A DNA stretch of 64,000 bases from Mycobacterium sp. WUMAC-067 (GCF_020217485.1 NZ_JAEKMI010000011.1:1-64000), one strand, 5' to 3'. Shown: positions 53,901 to 63,250, numbered from the stretch's first letter. The notes: a model not told the origin generated them from the letters alone. Numbers and translations: made by a program.

Positions 53901-54144
53901 CGCCCGAACGGGAACGCCGCAGCCTGGCTGCTCCGACGACCGCCAGCACGCCGGCGCACGTCAACAGCACCAGCGTCAGCAGCAACAGCTGCGGGTCGTA
54001 AACCACCGACGTGGTGAAGGGCTGCCCCTCGGCGATGGGCGCGACGGCCACGGTGTGATGCGAGCGCGTCCAGCTGATTCCCGAGCCCGCCAGGGCGGCA
54101 ACCGCCACGACGAGCTCGACCACCGCCCGGTAGCTGGCGATCAT
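53884..54144 (-). CDS. two-helix small membrane protein (Rv0514-like)
   Basis: An 86-residue protein with hydrophobic stretches at about residues 8-24 (VELVVAVAALAGSGISW) and 51-74 (PQLLLLTLVLLTCAGVLAVVGA), and a basic, Ser-rich tail. Its ATG overlaps the DUF3093 stop (ATGA). It stands at the end of the hem gene run. Function is unknown. Confidence 0.8.
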   Translation of the reverse strand: MIASYRAVVELVVAVAALAGSGISWTRSHHTVAVAPIAEGQPFTTSVVYDPQLLLLTLVLLTCAGVLAVVGAARLRRSRSGATASS

Positions 54145-54713
54145 TGCGCGGGCCCGGCCTGGTCATCAGGGAGGTCGTCCCTTTCGTCGTCGATGACATC
54201 GGTCCCGGTGGGCTCCACCCGCTCTTGGACCAGGGGCGTCAGGGCCGCCCGCAGCTGACGATGACGACGCGCCCACGCCTGGGCGGTGCGGCCGTTGGTG
54301 AGCTTGAGGCCGATACCGATCCGCCCGCGCGGCACCCCGACCAGCTCGCCGAGCGCCCGCGCCGACTGCCATCGCGCCAGCTCCTTGCCGGAGGCTTCGT
54401 GGTTCTCGGGCTCGGGATAGACCCTGACGATTTCGCGCACCAAGATCGTCTCGGTGCCCTGGCGTAGGGCGTCTTCGGTCAGCTCGACCGAGACGTGGAT
54501 CCGTGCCGCCTTCACCTGCAACCCCACGAAGGCCGACACCAGGACCAAGAAGATCACGGGGACCACGAACGACACCTTGGCACCGCTCCAGATTTCGATC
54601 AGGACCATGGCCCCCGCCGCGGCGGGGCCCGACGCCACCCACCACCAACTGGCGCCGGGTTCGTAGAACAACGGCTTCGGTTGGGTGTCGCTTCTAGTCG
54701 TCTCTGATGTCAA
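54141..54713 (-). CDS. DUF3093 membrane protein (Rv0513-like)
   Basis: A 190-residue protein with two adjacent helices (about 22-40 and 47-67) and a cytoplasmic domain with EIVRVYPEPENHEASGKE, RALGELVGVPRGRIGIGLKL and QAWARRHRQLRAAL, all DUF3093-like. The TTG at 54713 (LTSETTRSDTQPK) starts 13 bases after hemB. An ATG at 54749 is in frame and would add 12 residues but lie 23 bases inside hemB. Function is unknown; its place in the hem operon is conserved. Confidence 0.8.
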   Translation of the reverse strand: MTSETTRSDTQPKPLFYEPGASWWWVASGPAAAGAMVLIEIWSGAKVSFVVPVIFLVLVSAFVGLQVKAARIHVSVELTEDALRQGTETILVREIVRVYPEPENHEASGKELARWQSARALGELVGVPRGRIGIGLKLTNGRTAQAWARRHRQLRAALTPLVQERVEPTGTDVIDDERDDLPDDQAGPAQ

Positions 54714-54726
54714 AGCAAGCCCCGTC

Positions 54727-55707
54727 TCACGAAAGCCACCCTGCCGCATCCGCGGCCCAATAGGTGAGAACGATATCGGCTCCGGCGCGGCGGATGCTCG
54801 TCAATGATTCCAGGGCCGCGGCGCGCTCGTCGATCCAATTGTTCGCGGCGGCAGCGCAAATCATCGCGTACTCCCCCGACACCTGGTAGGCGGCCACCGG
54901 CACCGGCGAAATCGAGGCCGCCGCGGACACTACGTCCAGATAACCCAATGCCGGCTTCACCATCACGATGTCGGCGCCCTCGTCCAGATCGAGCCGTATT
55001 TCGCGGAGCGCCTCGCGGGAATTGCCAGGCTCCTGCTGATAGGTGCGCCGGTCTCCGGACAGGCTGGAACTGACCGCCTCGCGGAACGGGCCGTAGAACG
55101 CCGAGGCGAACTTGGCGGCATAGGCCAGGATCGCCACGTCGGTGTGGCCGGCGGCATCCAGCCCGTCGCGAATCGCGCCGACCTGACCATCCATCATCCC
55201 GCTCGGACCCACCACATGAGCGCCCGATTCCGCTTGCGCCACAGCAAGTTTCACGTAGCGCGCCACGGTCGCGTCGTTGTCGACCCGGCCGCGGTCGTCG
55301 AGGACGCCGCAGTGGCCGTGGTCGGTGAACTCGTCCAGGCAGGTGTCGGCCATCAACACGGTGGCCTCGCCGAGGTCCTTGGCCAAGTCGCGCAGGGCGA
55401 CGTTGAGGACGCCGTCGGGGTCGGTACCGGCCGACCCCACCGAGTCCTTGTCCTCCTCACGCGGCACCCCGAACAGCATCAGCCCGCCCACCCCGGCGGC
55501 GACGGCACTGGCGGCCGCGCTGCGCAACGAGTCGCGGGTGTGTTGCACCACCCCCGGCATGGAGGCGATCGGCCGGGGTTCGTCGATGCCGTCGGCGACG
55601 AACATCGGCAGCACCAAATGCCTTGGCTCCAGGGACGTTTGCGCGACCAAACGGCGCAACGCCGGGGTTGAGCGGAGCCGACGCGGACGCTGCCGCGGGT
55701 AGGACAC
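54727..55707 (-). CDS. hemB: delta-aminolevulinic acid dehydratase (HemB)
   Basis: HemB condenses two 5-aminolevulinates into porphobilinogen. The 326-residue TIM-barrel enzyme has LMLFGVPREEDKDSVGS and LMADTCLDEFTDHGHCGVL, a metal-site region with Cys residues. The Schiff-base lysines are K200-type in LAYAAKFASAFYGPFREA and the catalytic Lys in DIVMVKPALGYLDVV. The metal loop reads DTCLDEFTDHGHCG, with fewer Cys than zinc-type enzymes, suggesting Mg dependence. The GTG start shares one base with the hemD stop (TAGTG). Confidence 0.95.
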   Translation of the reverse strand: MSYPRQRPRRLRSTPALRRLVAQTSLEPRHLVLPMFVADGIDEPRPIASMPGVVQHTRDSLRSAAASAVAAGVGGLMLFGVPREEDKDSVGSAGTDPDGVLNVALRDLAKDLGEATVLMADTCLDEFTDHGHCGVLDDRGRVDNDATVARYVKLAVAQAESGAHVVGPSGMMDGQVGAIRDGLDAAGHTDVAILAYAAKFASAFYGPFREAVSSSLSGDRRTYQQEPGNSREALREIRLDLDEGADIVMVKPALGYLDVVSAAASISPVPVAAYQVSGEYAMICAAAANNWIDERAAALESLTSIRRAGADIVLTYWAADAAGWLS

Positions 55708-57365
55708 TAGCGCCTGCGGCTCTTTTTGCGCGGCGGTGGCAGCGCGCCCTCGGCGCGCAACCGCGCGGCGTGTTCGGCCAAAGCGTCGACCAGCGGACCG
55801 ACCGCGGCGGTCTCGGGCTGGACATCCACCCGCAGCCCGAACTCGGCGGCGGTCTCGGCGGTCTTGGGACCGATGCAGGCGATGATCGTCCGCGCGTGCG
55901 GCTTGCCGGCGATACCGACCAGGTTGCGCACCGTGGAGCTGGACGTGAAGCACACCGCGTCGAACCCGCCGGTCTTGATCATTTCCCGCGTCTCCGCCGG
56001 CGGCGGCGCGGCCCGCACCGTCCGGTAGGCGGTGACATCCTCGATCTCCCAACCGCGTTCGCGCAGACCCTCGGCCAGCGTCTCCGTGGCGATGTCTGCC
56101 CGCGGCAGCAAGACCCGGTTGACCGGATCGAAAACGCTGTCGTAGGGCGGGAAGTCGTCGAGCAGACCCAGCGAGGACTGCTCGCCGGCCGGCACCAGCT
56201 CGGGGCTGATCCCGAACGCCCGGACCCGGTCGGCGGTCGACTCACCCACGCAGGCGATCTTCACCCCGGAGAACGCCCGCGCGTCCAGACCGAACTCGCC
56301 GAACTTCTCCCACACCGCGCGCACCGCGTTGGTGGAGGTGAACACCACCCACTGGAATCGGCCGTCGACCAATCCCTTGACGGCCCGCTCCATCTGCGCG
56401 GGGCTGCGTGGCGGCTCGACGGCGATGGTCGGCACCTCGATCGGCAGCGCGCCGTAGGACGTCAGCCGCTCGCTCATCTCGCCGGCCTGGTCCTTGGTGC
56501 GGGGCACCAACACGGTCCAGCCGTACAGGGCGCGGCTCTCCCACCAGTTCAGCTTCGCGCGGCTGGACACCGTCTTGCCGATGGTCACCACCAGCGGACC
56601 GGTCAGCGGACCCGCCGGATCGGTGCCGCCCAGCACGGCCGAGTCGGTCAGGCCGTGCAGCGTCGTCTCGATGGAACGCTGCTGGCAGGTGGTGCCCTGG
56701 GCGGTCACCACGCACGGCGTGTTCTCGGCGAGCTCATGGTCGATCAGGGTGCGCGCCGCGTCGGCCAGATGCGACGACGTGGCCTGCAGAATCAGCGGTC
56801 CGGGCGCCGCGGCCAACGCGTCCCAATCCACCTGCGGGTCACGCACGTCGGCCACCGTGTGCGACGAGCCCAGCGGCAGCCCCGCGTACGTCGGGACGGC
56901 GTTGGCGGGCGCCAGGCCCGGCACGATCTCGATGTGCAGGTGGCTCCGCGCGATCGCGTTGACCTCGGTGATGACGGCGTCGACCGTCAGCGGGTCACCG
57001 GCCACCAGCCGCACCACGTCGACGCCCGTCCGCGCCTCGTGGGTCAACGTCTTGGCAACCTCGGCGGGGTCACCCAGCGCCGGGCGGATGTCGGGGCCGC
57101 CGGAGATCACCGCCGCCTGCGTCTGGCCTTGGTCGGCGCCGTCGCCGTTGGAAGCGGCCGGGTCGGCAGGGGCCGGGCCGGACACCGGCGGCAGGTCTTT
57201 GCCGATCAACGCCAGCACCGGCTCGGGCACGTCAGGGTCGGTGAACACCAGAGCGGCGTTCGTCAGCACCGTGGCTGCCCGGGCCGTCAACAGTCCAGGA
57301 TCACCGGGGCCGGAGCCCACGTACGTGATGCGGCCGGGTGTCGGCTTACGCCCTCGCGTCGTCAT
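55707..57365 (-). CDS. hemD: fused uroporphyrinogen-III C-methyltransferase / uroporphyrinogen-III synthase
   Basis: A 552-residue bifunctional protein. The N-terminal half is tetrapyrrole methylase-like: ITYVGSGPGDPGLLTARA, VVRLVAGDPLTVD and LPLGSSHTVADVRDPQ. The C-terminal half from about residue 290 is HemD: WTVLVPRTKDQAGEMSERL, VVFTSTNAVRAVWEKFGEFG, KIACVGESTADRV and DAVCFTSSSTVRNLVG. The synthase closes hydroxymethylbilane to uroporphyrinogen III. The methylase half may feed sirohaem or cobalamin, but its motifs are looser than in stand-alone SUMT and activity is uncertain. A Pro/Ala/Gly-rich insert at about residues 58-85 follows the first motif. Confidence 0.93.
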   Translation of the reverse strand: MTTRGRKPTPGRITYVGSGPGDPGLLTARAATVLTNAALVFTDPDVPEPVLALIGKDLPPVSGPAPADPAASNGDGADQGQTQAAVISGGPDIRPALGDPAEVAKTLTHEARTGVDVVRLVAGDPLTVDAVITEVNAIARSHLHIEIVPGLAPANAVPTYAGLPLGSSHTVADVRDPQVDWDALAAAPGPLILQATSSHLADAARTLIDHELAENTPCVVTAQGTTCQQRSIETTLHGLTDSAVLGGTDPAGPLTGPLVVTIGKTVSSRAKLNWWESRALYGWTVLVPRTKDQAGEMSERLTSYGALPIEVPTIAVEPPRSPAQMERAVKGLVDGRFQWVVFTSTNAVRAVWEKFGEFGLDARAFSGVKIACVGESTADRVRAFGISPELVPAGEQSSLGLLDDFPPYDSVFDPVNRVLLPRADIATETLAEGLRERGWEIEDVTAYRTVRAAPPPAETREMIKTGGFDAVCFTSSSTVRNLVGIAGKPHARTIIACIGPKTAETAAEFGLRVDVQPETAAVGPLVDALAEHAARLRAEGALPPPRKKSRRR

Positions 57366-57388
57366 TGTCGCTCCCACGTAACTCGCAC

Positions 57389-58336
57389 TTAATTTCCTCG
57401 CGTCGGGTCTTCCCGCGCTCCGCGCATCAGCTCTCGGGCACCTAGCTCGAACAGCTCCGCGGCGACCGAAAGCCCGAGCTCTCGTGCCCGACCGGGAGTG
57501 CCGATGCCGGATGCGCGGATCACGTCGGACCCGTCCAGCGCCGCCACGCAACCACGCAGCGACAGCTCTTCGAAGATCCGGCCTTCCTCATCGATGGACT
57601 CGACCACTTCAGCGATCGCGCCCACCGGTGCGGAGCAGCCGGCCTCCAGTTCGGCCAACAGGGCTCGCTCCGCGGTGACCGACGCACGCGTGTCGGCGTC
57701 GTCCAACTCCGCCAGCACTGCCGCCAACCGGCTGTCACCGGCGCGGCATTCGACGGCGAGCGCGCCCTGAGCCGGTGCTGGCAACATCTGCACCGGCTCT
57801 AGCGTCTCGGTGACGTCATCAAGGCGCCCAATTCGGGCCAGGCCCGCCCGGGCCACCACGATCGCGTCAAGATCACCACTGCTTACCCTGTTCAACCTGG
57901 TATCTAGGTTGCCTCGTAGGGGGCGGATTTCCAAACCGAGACCCAGTGCTCTAAGCTGTGCCGCCCGGCGCGGCGAGGAGGTGCCCACCAGCGAACCCGG
58001 CGGCAACTCCCCGAGCACCAGCCCGTCCCGGGCTACCACCGCGTCACGGGGGTCGTTGCGCACGGGTATGGCCGCCACAGCAAACCTCGGATCGTCGGCC
58101 GTCGGCAGGTCCTTATGGGAGTGCACCGCGGCGTCCACGCGGCCCTCGTCCATGGCCTCGCGCAGGGCGGTGGTGAAGACACCCACCCCGAGGGATTCGA
58201 TGGGCCCCGACGACCGGTCCCCGGCGGTGGTGATGGTCACCAGTTCCGCCGGGTGCCCCAGAGCGATGAGGGCGTCTCTGACGATCCCGGCCTGGGTGGT
58301 GGCCAGCAGGCTGCCCCGGGTGCCTATCCGGATCAC
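57389..58336 (-). CDS. hemC: hydroxymethylbilane synthase (HemC)
   Basis: HemC polymerises four porphobilinogens. The 315-residue protein has [15 protein letters not shown] at the start, [10 protein letters not shown] with the catalytic region, [31 protein letters not shown], and the dipyrromethane-attachment Cys in [11 protein letters not shown]. The GTG start at 58336 matches the mycobacterial N-terminus MIRIGTRGS; a TTG three codons upstream is an alternative. It begins 13 bases after the hemA stop and leads into hemD after 23 bases. Confidence 0.96.
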   Translation of the reverse strand: MIRIGTRGSLLATTQAGIVRDALIALGHPAELVTITTAGDRSSGPIESLGVGVFTTALREAMDEGRVDAAVHSHKDLPTADDPRFAVAAIPVRNDPRDAVVARDGLVLGELPPGSLVGTSSPRRAAQLRALGLGLEIRPLRGNLDTRLNRVSSGDLDAIVVARAGLARIGRLDDVTETLEPVQMLPAPAQGALAVECRAGDSRLAAVLAELDDADTRASVTAERALLAELEAGCSAPVGAIAEVVESIDEEGRIFEELSLRGCVAALDGSDVIRASGIGTPGRARELGLSVAAELFELGARELMRGAREDPTRGN

Positions 58337-58349
58337 GTTCGCCAATCGG

Positions 58350-59720
58350 CTACTCGGCCGGTTGCTGCGGTGTGCCCGCGTCGAAACCGTTTGCGATGAC
58401 TGGCAATTCGCCCGCGGCGACGGCGTCGACGGCGGTCTGGTCGAGTTCGAAAAGCTCGCGCAACGCCTCGGCGTAGCTGTCGCCGCCGGGGGCGCTGGCG
58501 AGCTGCTTGATGCGCACCGTCGGCGCGTGCAGCAGCTTGTCCACCACCCGCCGCACGGTGCGGGCGACCTCTTCACGCTGCGCGCTGGCGAGCCCGGGAA
58601 GCCGGTTGTCCAGGCGCAGGAGCTCCGCTTCGACCACATCGGCGGCGCGCTGGCGCAGCGCCGTGACCGTCGGCGTGACTTCGGCCATCCGCTGTCCGGC
58701 CAGGTAGGCGGCAACCTCGGTGGCCACGATGGTGCGGGCGGCGTTGACGTCGGCCGCGGCCGCGTGGGCCGAGGGCTCATGCTGAACGCGGTCCACATCG
58801 ACGACCCACACGCCGGGCAGCCCGGCCACCGCCGGGTCGACGTCGCGCGGCATGCCCAGGTCGCAGATCACCAGCGGGTCGGTGGTCTCGTCTCGGTTCG
58901 CGGCGGCGAGCGCGTGGTGCACGTCGGCCAGGGAGACCACCGGGCTCACCGCCCCGGTACAACTGACGACGACGTCGGCACCCGCCAGGACGTCGGTGAG
59001 CCGTTCCAGCGGCAGCGCGTCGGCCCGCACACCGGTTTCGCGGATCTTGCGGACCAGGCGCTGCGCCCGCGACAGCGACCGGTTGAGCACGTGGACCTGG
59101 GCGATGCCGGCGCGGGACAGGTGCGCCGCGGCCAGGGCGCCCATCGCCCCGGCGCCGACCAGCACGGCGGTGCGCCCCAACAGCCCGCCCAGCCGGCGTT
59201 CGGCCATGTTCAGGGCGACCGACACCACCGAGGCGCCGGCCGCGTCGATGGCGGTTTCGGAATGCACCCGCTTGCCGACCGACAGCGCCCGCTGGGCCAG
59301 CTCGTGCAGGACCCGGCCGACCGTGCGGTTCGTCTCGGCGGTGGCGTACGCGCGACGCACCTGACCGAGCACCTGCTGCTCGCCGATCACCGCCGAATCC
59401 AGGCCGCTGGCCACGGCGAACAGGTGCTCGACGGCGGCCTCGCTGTATCGGACGTAGGCGTATTTGGTGATGTCGGTCATCGACATCCCGGAATGTTCCG
59501 ACAGCACCTGCCCGATCACCGCGAGCCCGCCGTGGAACGCGTCCACCACGGCATAGACCTCGACCCGGTTGCATGTCGACAGCACCATCGCCTCGGTCAC
59601 CAGCGGCGACTGCAACACCCGGTCGACGATCTTGCCTTGATCGGACTCGTCGATGCTGAGTTGTTCCAGGACGGAGACCGGCGCACTGCGGTGCGAAACC
59701 CCGAAGAGCAAGACGCTCAC
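58350..59720 (-). CDS. hemA: glutamyl-tRNA reductase (HemA)
   Basis: HemA reduces glutamyl-tRNA with NADPH to glutamate-1-semialdehyde, the first step of the C5 pathway that HemL completes. The 456-residue protein has [15 protein letters not shown] at the start, the nucleophile Cys in [30 protein letters not shown], the NADPH-binding [16 protein letters not shown], and the C-terminal dimerisation domain with [21 protein letters not shown]. The GTG is preceded by AGGTGATG. Its promoter should lie in the 115-base spacer after the glutaredoxin-like gene, which holds the palindrome TAAACGTTTA. Confidence 0.96.
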   Translation of the reverse strand: MSVLLFGVSHRSAPVSVLEQLSIDESDQGKIVDRVLQSPLVTEAMVLSTCNRVEVYAVVDAFHGGLAVIGQVLSEHSGMSMTDITKYAYVRYSEAAVEHLFAVASGLDSAVIGEQQVLGQVRRAYATAETNRTVGRVLHELAQRALSVGKRVHSETAIDAAGASVVSVALNMAERRLGGLLGRTAVLVGAGAMGALAAAHLSRAGIAQVHVLNRSLSRAQRLVRKIRETGVRADALPLERLTDVLAGADVVVSCTGAVSPVVSLADVHHALAAANRDETTDPLVICDLGMPRDVDPAVAGLPGVWVVDVDRVQHEPSAHAAAADVNAARTIVATEVAAYLAGQRMAEVTPTVTALRQRAADVVEAELLRLDNRLPGLASAQREEVARTVRRVVDKLLHAPTVRIKQLASAPGGDSYAEALRELFELDQTAVDAVAAGELPVIANGFDAGTPQQPAE

Positions 59721-59778
59721 GGCAGCATCACCTGGCCAGCTCCCTTGCATCCTCCAGTAACTGAACTGCTGTCCACGG

Positions 59779-59788
59779 TAAACGTTTA
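59779..59788. promoter_or_regulatory. palindrome TAAACGTTTA in the hemA leader
   Basis: A perfect 10-base AT-rich palindrome lies 59 bases upstream of the hemA start in an otherwise GC-rich spacer. On the minus strand it reads GATAAACGTTTACC and overlaps a possible -10 region (TGATAAAC). It could be a regulator site for the hem operon. No specific regulator is recognised. Confidence 0.45.
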
Positions 59789-59835
59789 TCAGCTGGGCTA
59801 CCAAATAATTGCCCGGCGCCCAGCCGGCCGCCCTG

Positions 59836-60111
59836 TCAGCGGGCGAGATCCGCGCGCAACCGGGGCTCGTCAAGCTCCCAGTAGCTGTGTTCGCGGCCGT
59901 CGAGCAGGACCACCGGCAGCCGGTCACCGAACTCGGCCCGCAGCGCGGGGTTGCCCTCCGCGGCCGCGGCGTCGACGTCAGTCGTCGCCAGATCGAAGCC
60001 CAGTTCACCGGCCAAAACGACCAGCCGGGCGTGGAGGCGCTCGCAGATGGTGCACCCGTCGCGGGTCAACAACTCCACCTGCGGCCGGCCGGGCGCTTGG
60101 GTCATGGGCAT
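59836..60111 (-). CDS. glutaredoxin-like protein (Rv0508-like)
   Basis: A 91-residue thioredoxin-fold protein. [19 protein letters not shown] contains the CxxC (Cys-Thr-Ile-Cys), and [22 protein letters not shown] has the cis-Pro and C-terminal helix. It probably exchanges disulfides in the cytosol. Its place immediately upstream of hemA is conserved in M. tuberculosis. Two ATG codons, two codons apart, can start it. It is divergent from the ESX locus by only 53 bases. Confidence 0.86.
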   Translation of the reverse strand: MPMTQAPGRPQVELLTRDGCTICERLHARLVVLAGELGFDLATTDVDAAAAEGNPALRAEFGDRLPVVLLDGREHSYWELDEPRLRADLAR

Positions 60112-60164
60112 CAGTGTGTCATTAGCGACTTGTGGGGCCGCCTACCAGGAGTTATGTTCCGGCT

Positions 60165-60473
60165 ATGGCCGACAACACGGTGCGGGTCGATCCGGTGGTG
60201 ATGCAGGGCGCCGCCGTCTCCCTGAGCGGTGCGGCCGAGCATCTTTCGGCTCAACTGTCGCAGCTCGACGATCAGATCGGCCAGATGCTGGGCGGTTGGC
60301 AGGGCGCGGCCGGGGGTGCCTACGCCTCGGCGTGGGAGCTGTGGCACAAGGGCGCGCGCGAGGTCGAGCTCGGGTTGTCGATGCTGGCGCATCTGGTGGG
60401 CCAGGCCGGCGGGGCGTATCAGAGCAACGAGGCCGGGTCCGCCCAGGCCGAGCGGGCGGTGCGCGATGGCTGA
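60165..60473 (+). CDS. WXG100 protein, EsxF-like
   Basis: A 102-residue helical-hairpin protein: VDPVVMQGAAVSLSGAAEHL, the W-x-G turn in MLGGWQGAAGGAYASAWELW, then AREVELGLSMLAHLVGQAGG. It closely resembles M. tuberculosis EsxF (Rv3905c) as I remember it. EsxF pairs with EsxE and is needed for CpnT export. The ATG at 60165 has AGGAG at 60147-60151; another ATG at 60154 is out of frame. Its last 8 bases overlap the second WXG100 gene. I expect a heterodimer exported by an ESX system not present in the window. Confidence 0.9.
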   Translation: MADNTVRVDPVVMQGAAVSLSGAAEHLSAQLSQLDDQIGQMLGGWQGAAGGAYASAWELWHKGAREVELGLSMLAHLVGQAGGAYQSNEAGSAQAERAVRDG

Positions 60474-60756
60474 GGCATTTCGGGTGGATCCGCAGGCGTT
60501 GGCCGACGCGGTGCAGCGGATGGCGGCGTTTCAACGGTATGCCGAAGATATGATCGCCGAAATCGATTCTCGCGTAACGCGTTTGCACGCGACATGGTCG
60601 GGAGATGCCGCCGCGGCCCACGCCGAGGCGCATCAGCACTGGGTGCGCGGTGAGGCGATGATGCGCGAGGCGCTGGCGCAGCTCGAGAAGGTCGCCACGA
60701 CCGCGCACGGCAACTACACCGGCGCGATGTCGACGAATCTCGGTATGTGGTCGTGA
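60466..60756 (+). CDS. WXG100 protein, EsxE-like
   Basis: A 96-residue protein: FRVDPQALADAVQRMAAFQRY, the turn RLHATWSGDAAAAHAEAHQHW with W-x-G, and YTGAMSTNLGMWS at the end. The last 13 residues strikingly match the EsxE (Rv3904c) C-terminus as I recall it. It overlaps the EsxF-like gene by 8 bases and ends 4 bases before the CpnT-like gene, so all three are probably one transcript and one export unit. A YxxxD/E secretion tail is not obvious in either WXG100 protein. Confidence 0.9.
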   Translation: MAEAFRVDPQALADAVQRMAAFQRYAEDMIAEIDSRVTRLHATWSGDAAAAHAEAHQHWVRGEAMMREALAQLEKVATTAHGNYTGAMSTNLGMWS

Positions 60757-60760
60757 CTGC

Positions 60761-63250
60761 ATGGCGCCGCTGGCGTGTGACCCGACTGCCCTAGATCGCG
60801 CCGGCGCGACGGTACTTTCCACCGGTGTCTCGTTGGGATCGGTGATCTCGACGTTGACCACGGCGCTCGCCGGCAGTGCGGGCATGGCCGGTGACGATCC
60901 GGTCGGTGCGTCGCTGGGCCGCGCTTACAACGGTGCGGCGGCCAAGGTGATCGAGGCGATGACCAGTACCCGCAATGGGCTGTGCAGCATCGGCGACGGC
61001 GTGCGGATGTCGGCCCACAACTATGCGCTGGCCGAGGCGATGTCGGATGTGACGGGCCGCGCCGGCGGCTTGCCGACGCCGCCGGTGACCGCGCCGCTGG
61101 CCGCGGCGTCTCATCCGCCGTCGGCCGTGGGTGCCGGCAGCGGCGCCCCGGCGGGCTGGAGCTGGGTCGCGCCGTATATCGGAATGATCTGGCCCACTGG
61201 CGATTCGGCGAAGTTGCGCGCGGCCGCGGCGGCGTGGACGACTGCGGGCGTCAACTTTATGACGACCGAGATCGCGGCCGGTGGCGGCACGATGGCTGCC
61301 ATTGCCGCGCAGCAGATTCCCGAGGCCGCCGCCATCAACAAAGCGTTGGCTGATGCGTCTGGCGCCACCAACAGCGTTGCGCGGCAATGCCAAACGATCG
61401 CCGCGCAGCTCAACAGCTACGCGGCCAAGATCGACCAGGTCCACGCGGCGATCCTGGATCTGCTGTCCCGCATTTGTGATCCGCTGACCGGGATCAAAGA
61501 GGTGTGGGATCTGCTGACCGATGAAGACGAAGACGAGATCAAGAGGATCGCCGACGACATCAAAACTGTGGTCGACAGCTTTTCCCGTGAAGCCGAAACG
61601 CTGGGCGGCCAGATCGAGGCCACCATGTCAGCGGCCGCCACCGCGGCAGAAGATATGGCCCACTGGGCGGGTAAGGAGTGGGACCACTTTTTGCACGGGA
61701 CGCCGGTCGGCAGGGCACTCAATCAGGTCGGCCAGACCCTCAAAGGCGTCGGCATCGAGGGCTACGACTTTCTCGAGCAGCTCGCGAAGTTCAGCCCGAA
61801 CCGGCTTCAGACCGATCCGATCGGTTACGCCAAAGACGTGTACGGCATGGCCTCCGGGGCCGCGCCACTGGTCGGCTTGGGCCCCGACGGCGGACCCGGA
61901 GTCGCCGACTCGTGGAAAGCGCTGGGAAAGGACGTCACCCACTGGGACGAGTGGGGCAAAAACCCCGCCGAGGCTCTCGGAAAATCGCTCTTCGATGTGG
62001 CAACGCTGGCCTTGCCGGGCGGACCACTTTCCAAGGTGGGCAAAGCGGGCAGCCGGGCGGCCGATGTGCTGAAGGGTTTGAAGAAGCCGCCCGAGATTCC
62101 CAAGCCTCCGTCGATCAAGCCGCCGGAGGTGAAACCGCCGGAGGTCAAACCGCCGGAGGTCAAACCGCCGGAGGTCAAGCCGCCGGAACCAGGCCATCCC
62201 GCGCCAGCTCCTTCGGGCAAGCCGGCACCGGGCCCCGCCGACGGCCCCCTGCCGCACAGCCCCACCGAATCCAAGCCGCCGGTCGGCGGGACACCTCACA
62301 GCGGCGAACCGAAACCAATTGCGGTCCCACCAGAATCGGGGGGCAAGCCACCGGTATCGGCCCCCGCAGAAGCCACACCATCGCCCTATCCGCAGCCGCA
62401 CGAGCCTGCCACGCGGGTACCACCCACGGTGCCGCCAGCGGCCGCGCCCGCCGCTTCAACCCCGGCAGCCTCGATGCCGGCGGCCTCGGCTCCTTCGATG
62501 CCATCGATGCCGTCTTTGCCGGAGCCGCCGTCGGTTCCCTCTGTCCCCGCGGGCGGCCTCCCCGCCGAAACGCCTCCCGGCCTCGGGGAGGTGCCTCACG
62601 GCGGGGAACCCGCTGCACATCCGCCCGAACCGCGTAGCGCCGGTCCACATCCACCCGGCGACGGCAACGCACCTCACCTTCCCGGTGATGGGGCGCCGCC
62701 GTCGGACTCCTTTCCCAAGGAAACCCCAAAGGAGATACCACCAAGCGATGGCCAGCCACCTGATCAAGGTGAGCACCAACCAGGGGAACTCCCCGGTCAC
62801 GGGATTCCACATGACGAGATGCCGCAAGGCGAGAAGCACACAATAAGCGGACATGGAAGTTACGATCCCGGCGACGGCTTCTTTACTGTGCCGAAAGGCT
62901 CGAGTATTACGACTTTTGCCGAGCACGGCTCGACTATTACTGACTCACTGGGCAATCTTATCGAGACCGGCGGAGACACCTCCGGCGTTTATTCCAAGAC
63001 TTTTAAACCAGGCGAGCTTATACCCAACTATACAATCCATCCACCGGATGGGTTAAACATTCTAGGCTCACCGCTAACTGTAACGAGTCCGACGCTCATT
63101 AGTAAGCTTATCCACGAAAACATGGGCCTTGTCGATTTAGCTGTATGTACTTTCGATCCAACTTCGCCGACGGGCAAGATATACCACGTAAACGGAATAT
63201 ATGATAAATTCAATGAAAAGTTCACGCCTTACGAAAGGTATAAACGTTGA
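60761..63250 (+). CDS. CpnT-like secreted protein with Stv-type C-terminal effector domain
   Basis: An 829-residue protein in three parts. Residues 1 to about 440 match the CpnT channel domain nearly throughout: MAPLACDPTALDRAGATVLS, MSAHNYALAEAMSDVTGRA, WVAPYIGMIWPTGDS and RICDPLTGIKEVWDLLTDEDEDEI. Residues about 445-690 are a Pro-rich linker with five KPPEV-type repeats, SAPAEATPSPYPQPHEPA and Ala/Ser/Met-rich tracts. From about residue 695 a 135-residue domain reads ISGHGSYDPGDGFFTVPKG, AEHGSTITDSLGNLIETGG, IPNYTIHPPDGLNILG and MGLVDLAVCTFDPTSPTGKI. This resembles the putative-adhesin Stv domain of polymorphic toxins and not the TNT NAD-glycohydrolase. The DNA turns AT-rich from about 62830. 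The C-terminal activity is unknown. Confidence 0.88.
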   Translation: MAPLACDPTALDRAGATVLSTGVSLGSVISTLTTALAGSAGMAGDDPVGASLGRAYNGAAAKVIEAMTSTRNGLCSIGDGVRMSAHNYALAEAMSDVTGRAGGLPTPPVTAPLAAASHPPSAVGAGSGAPAGWSWVAPYIGMIWPTGDSAKLRAAAAAWTTAGVNFMTTEIAAGGGTMAAIAAQQIPEAAAINKALADASGATNSVARQCQTIAAQLNSYAAKIDQVHAAILDLLSRICDPLTGIKEVWDLLTDEDEDEIKRIADDIKTVVDSFSREAETLGGQIEATMSAAATAAEDMAHWAGKEWDHFLHGTPVGRALNQVGQTLKGVGIEGYDFLEQLAKFSPNRLQTDPIGYAKDVYGMASGAAPLVGLGPDGGPGVADSWKALGKDVTHWDEWGKNPAEALGKSLFDVATLALPGGPLSKVGKAGSRAADVLKGLKKPPEIPKPPSIKPPEVKPPEVKPPEVKPPEVKPPEPGHPAPAPSGKPAPGPADGPLPHSPTESKPPVGGTPHSGEPKPIAVPPESGGKPPVSAPAEATPSPYPQPHEPATRVPPTVPPAAAPAASTPAASMPAASAPSMPSMPSLPEPPSVPSVPAGGLPAETPPGLGEVPHGGEPAAHPPEPRSAGPHPPGDGNAPHLPGDGAPPSDSFPKETPKEIPPSDGQPPDQGEHQPGELPGHGIPHDEMPQGEKHTISGHGSYDPGDGFFTVPKGSSITTFAEHGSTITDSLGNLIETGGDTSGVYSKTFKPGELIPNYTIHPPDGLNILGSPLTVTSPTLISKLIHENMGLVDLAVCTFDPTSPTGKIYHVNGIYDKFNEKFTPYERYKR
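62117..62191 (+). repeat. five 15-bp repeats encoding KPPEV
   Basis: Five consecutive 15-base units of the form AAACCGCCGGAGGTC encode the start of the Pro-rich linker of the CpnT-like protein, from about residue 453. Units differ at third positions only until the last, which ends GAACCA. In-frame copy-number change would lengthen or shorten the linker. Confidence 0.88.

Noticed and set aside
62117..62191. Recombination hotspot or att site within the CpnT-like gene
   Set aside because: The 15-bp units simply encode KPPEV repeats of a linker. The composition border lies about 700 bases further right, and no integrase or flanking duplication was seen.
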